A DNA stretch of 50,034 nucleotides, taken from positions 1 through 50,034 of the forward strand of contig NZ_JAAMQU010000022.1 of assembly GCF_013522925.1 (NCBI RefSeq), given 5' to 3'. The notes beneath the pieces were generated by a model, which searched no databases, was not told where the DNA came from, and saw only the letters and a list, made by a program, of their open reading frames with translations. The stretch's first letter is position 1; every line of letters starts with the position of its first letter. The stretch comes from Pseudomonas japonica (lineage in GTDB: Bacteria; Pseudomonadota; Gammaproteobacteria; Pseudomonadales; Pseudomonadaceae). The position numbers were made by a program, and so were the translations under genes. Shown piece by piece: positions 49,609 through 50,034 of this stretch.

Positions 49609-50034
49609 CGCTGTTGCATGAGAAAACTACCTTACAGACGCGGCAGGGCGGTGCAAATCCATGCCTTCCGTGCGGGACTGGCAGGGGCGAGAGATATGCT
49701 CTAGATAGTCTTGCGGATCGTCAGCATCAACAGCCTACTGGCCCTTGGCGTTGCTCCCTGTCTTCGACGTGATGATGAGAGCAGAGACTGGAGCGGCTAT
49801 TGAACGCGTTGTGAGATTGCCTGCTGGGGCGGTGCGTGCCCCCTCCCGGGGGCGGCTGTCGTGAACCAGGACAAGGCATCTTGGCCCTACGGGCGTTCAT
49901 CCTGCACGCCTGCGCGCTCCGCTTGCAGCCGCCTCTTGCCGCTTGAGCTCACCTACGCCATATCTGTCAGTTACGGTAGGAGATCTGTAGTGCCAGTGCA
50001 GCCATCGTCGCTTCCTGCCAGACAGGTCTGGCTA
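49609..50034. other. Non-coding right edge with the second dispersed repeat
   Basis: No gene is supported in these 426 bp. GCCCCCTCCCGGGGGC (about 49838-49853) can form a GC-rich hairpin just before the repeat copy at 49835-49927. The island continues beyond the window. Confidence 0.5.
49835..49927. repeat. Dispersed island repeat, copy 2
   Basis: Partner of 47561-47658, with the blocks CGTGCCC, CGGCTGTCGTGAACCA, TCTTGGCCC and GCCTGCGCGCTCCGCTTGCA in the same order and orientation, about 2.27 kb away. The conserved outer blocks and variable middle suggest a functional or mobile unit rather than simple duplication. Confidence 0.75.

Larger units (their letters stand above)
40176..50034. mobile_element. 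Integrated island with a four-gene recombinase module; right end outside the window
   Basis: HrpB homology ends at 40176-40178, and everything to the right differs: AT-richer recombinase genes, then short leftward genes and long non-coding stretches with dispersed repeats. The recombinase operon starts 80 bp inside the border, as in site-specific elements such as Tn554 relatives and recombinase-in-trio elements. No conjugation, replication, phage structural or resistance gene is visible in the 9.9 kb seen. The hrpB 5' part does not reappear before 50,034, so the element is longer than 9.8 kb unless that part was deleted. Confidence 0.85.

Noticed and set aside
46690..50034. CRISPR array or integron attC sites among island repeats
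   Set aside because: Repeats occur as two distant copies with no regular spacer pattern, and no cas or intI gene is present.

Overview
The window is chromosomal DNA of a Pseudomonas, most like the P. putida group. This rests on the cyanide-insensitive oxidase operon with its DUF2474 subunit, pcaHG, quiC with its HPPD-like tail, TrmA, RhlE, DUF2076, HrpB, the high-GC codon use and Pseudomonas-type REP palindromes. No rRNA, tRNA or CRISPR array was seen.

Layout. 1-789: a tandem array of about 230-bp units, each carrying an inverted REP pair. 790-3393 (minus): cioAB plus a 48-residue DUF2474 subunit, behind a perfect ANR/FNR box. 3627-9200: an MFS carrier, a three-subunit molybdenum hydroxylase of the PaoABC type and a small unknown gene. 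9508-15124: NCS2 purine permease, trmA, lipid A phosphoethanolamine transferase and a drug-type MFS carrier. 15249-25766: hydroaromatic and protocatechuate catabolism. It holds a shikimate/quinate dehydrogenase, a TetR regulator, quiC, an IclR-controlled set of unassigned enzymes, and pcaHG. 25912-36963: housekeeping and accessory genes (YpfJ-type peptidase, HAD phosphatase, TesB, GNAT, deacetylase, flavoprotein, RhlE, EamA, NYN, DUF2076, YciC-like, EEP nuclease). 37245-37766: an AT-rich orphan gene, then a candidate small RNA on the minus strand.

From about 40,177 to the right edge lies a horizontally acquired island. It cuts the helicase gene hrpB at the codons for its D-E-x-H motif. The border carries a rightward operon of four overlapping genes: three tyrosine recombinases (765, 691 and 491 aa) and a coiled-coil protein (205 aa). 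Facing it is a row of small leftward cargo genes, including a BPSL0761-family protein and tiny ORFs that share an R-E-E-x-W ending. The 5' part of hrpB and the right border are not in the window.

How the genes work together. Shikimate or quinate would be oxidised by the AroE-like enzyme, dehydrated by QuiC to protocatechuate, and ring-opened by PcaHG. A near-identical 16-bp palindrome lies before both the dehydrogenase and quiC, which points to the TetR protein encoded between them. A second palindrome pair lies before the IclR-linked genes. CA-rich Crc/Hfq-type motifs precede the start codons of several of these catabolic genes, and a PcaQ-type box lies before pcaH. The strongest leads for new biology are the four-gene recombinase module in hrpB with its cargo, the candidate sRNA at 37.8-37.9 kb, and the unassigned IclR-controlled pathway whose TIM-barrel enzyme repeats QuiC's metal-ligand positions.
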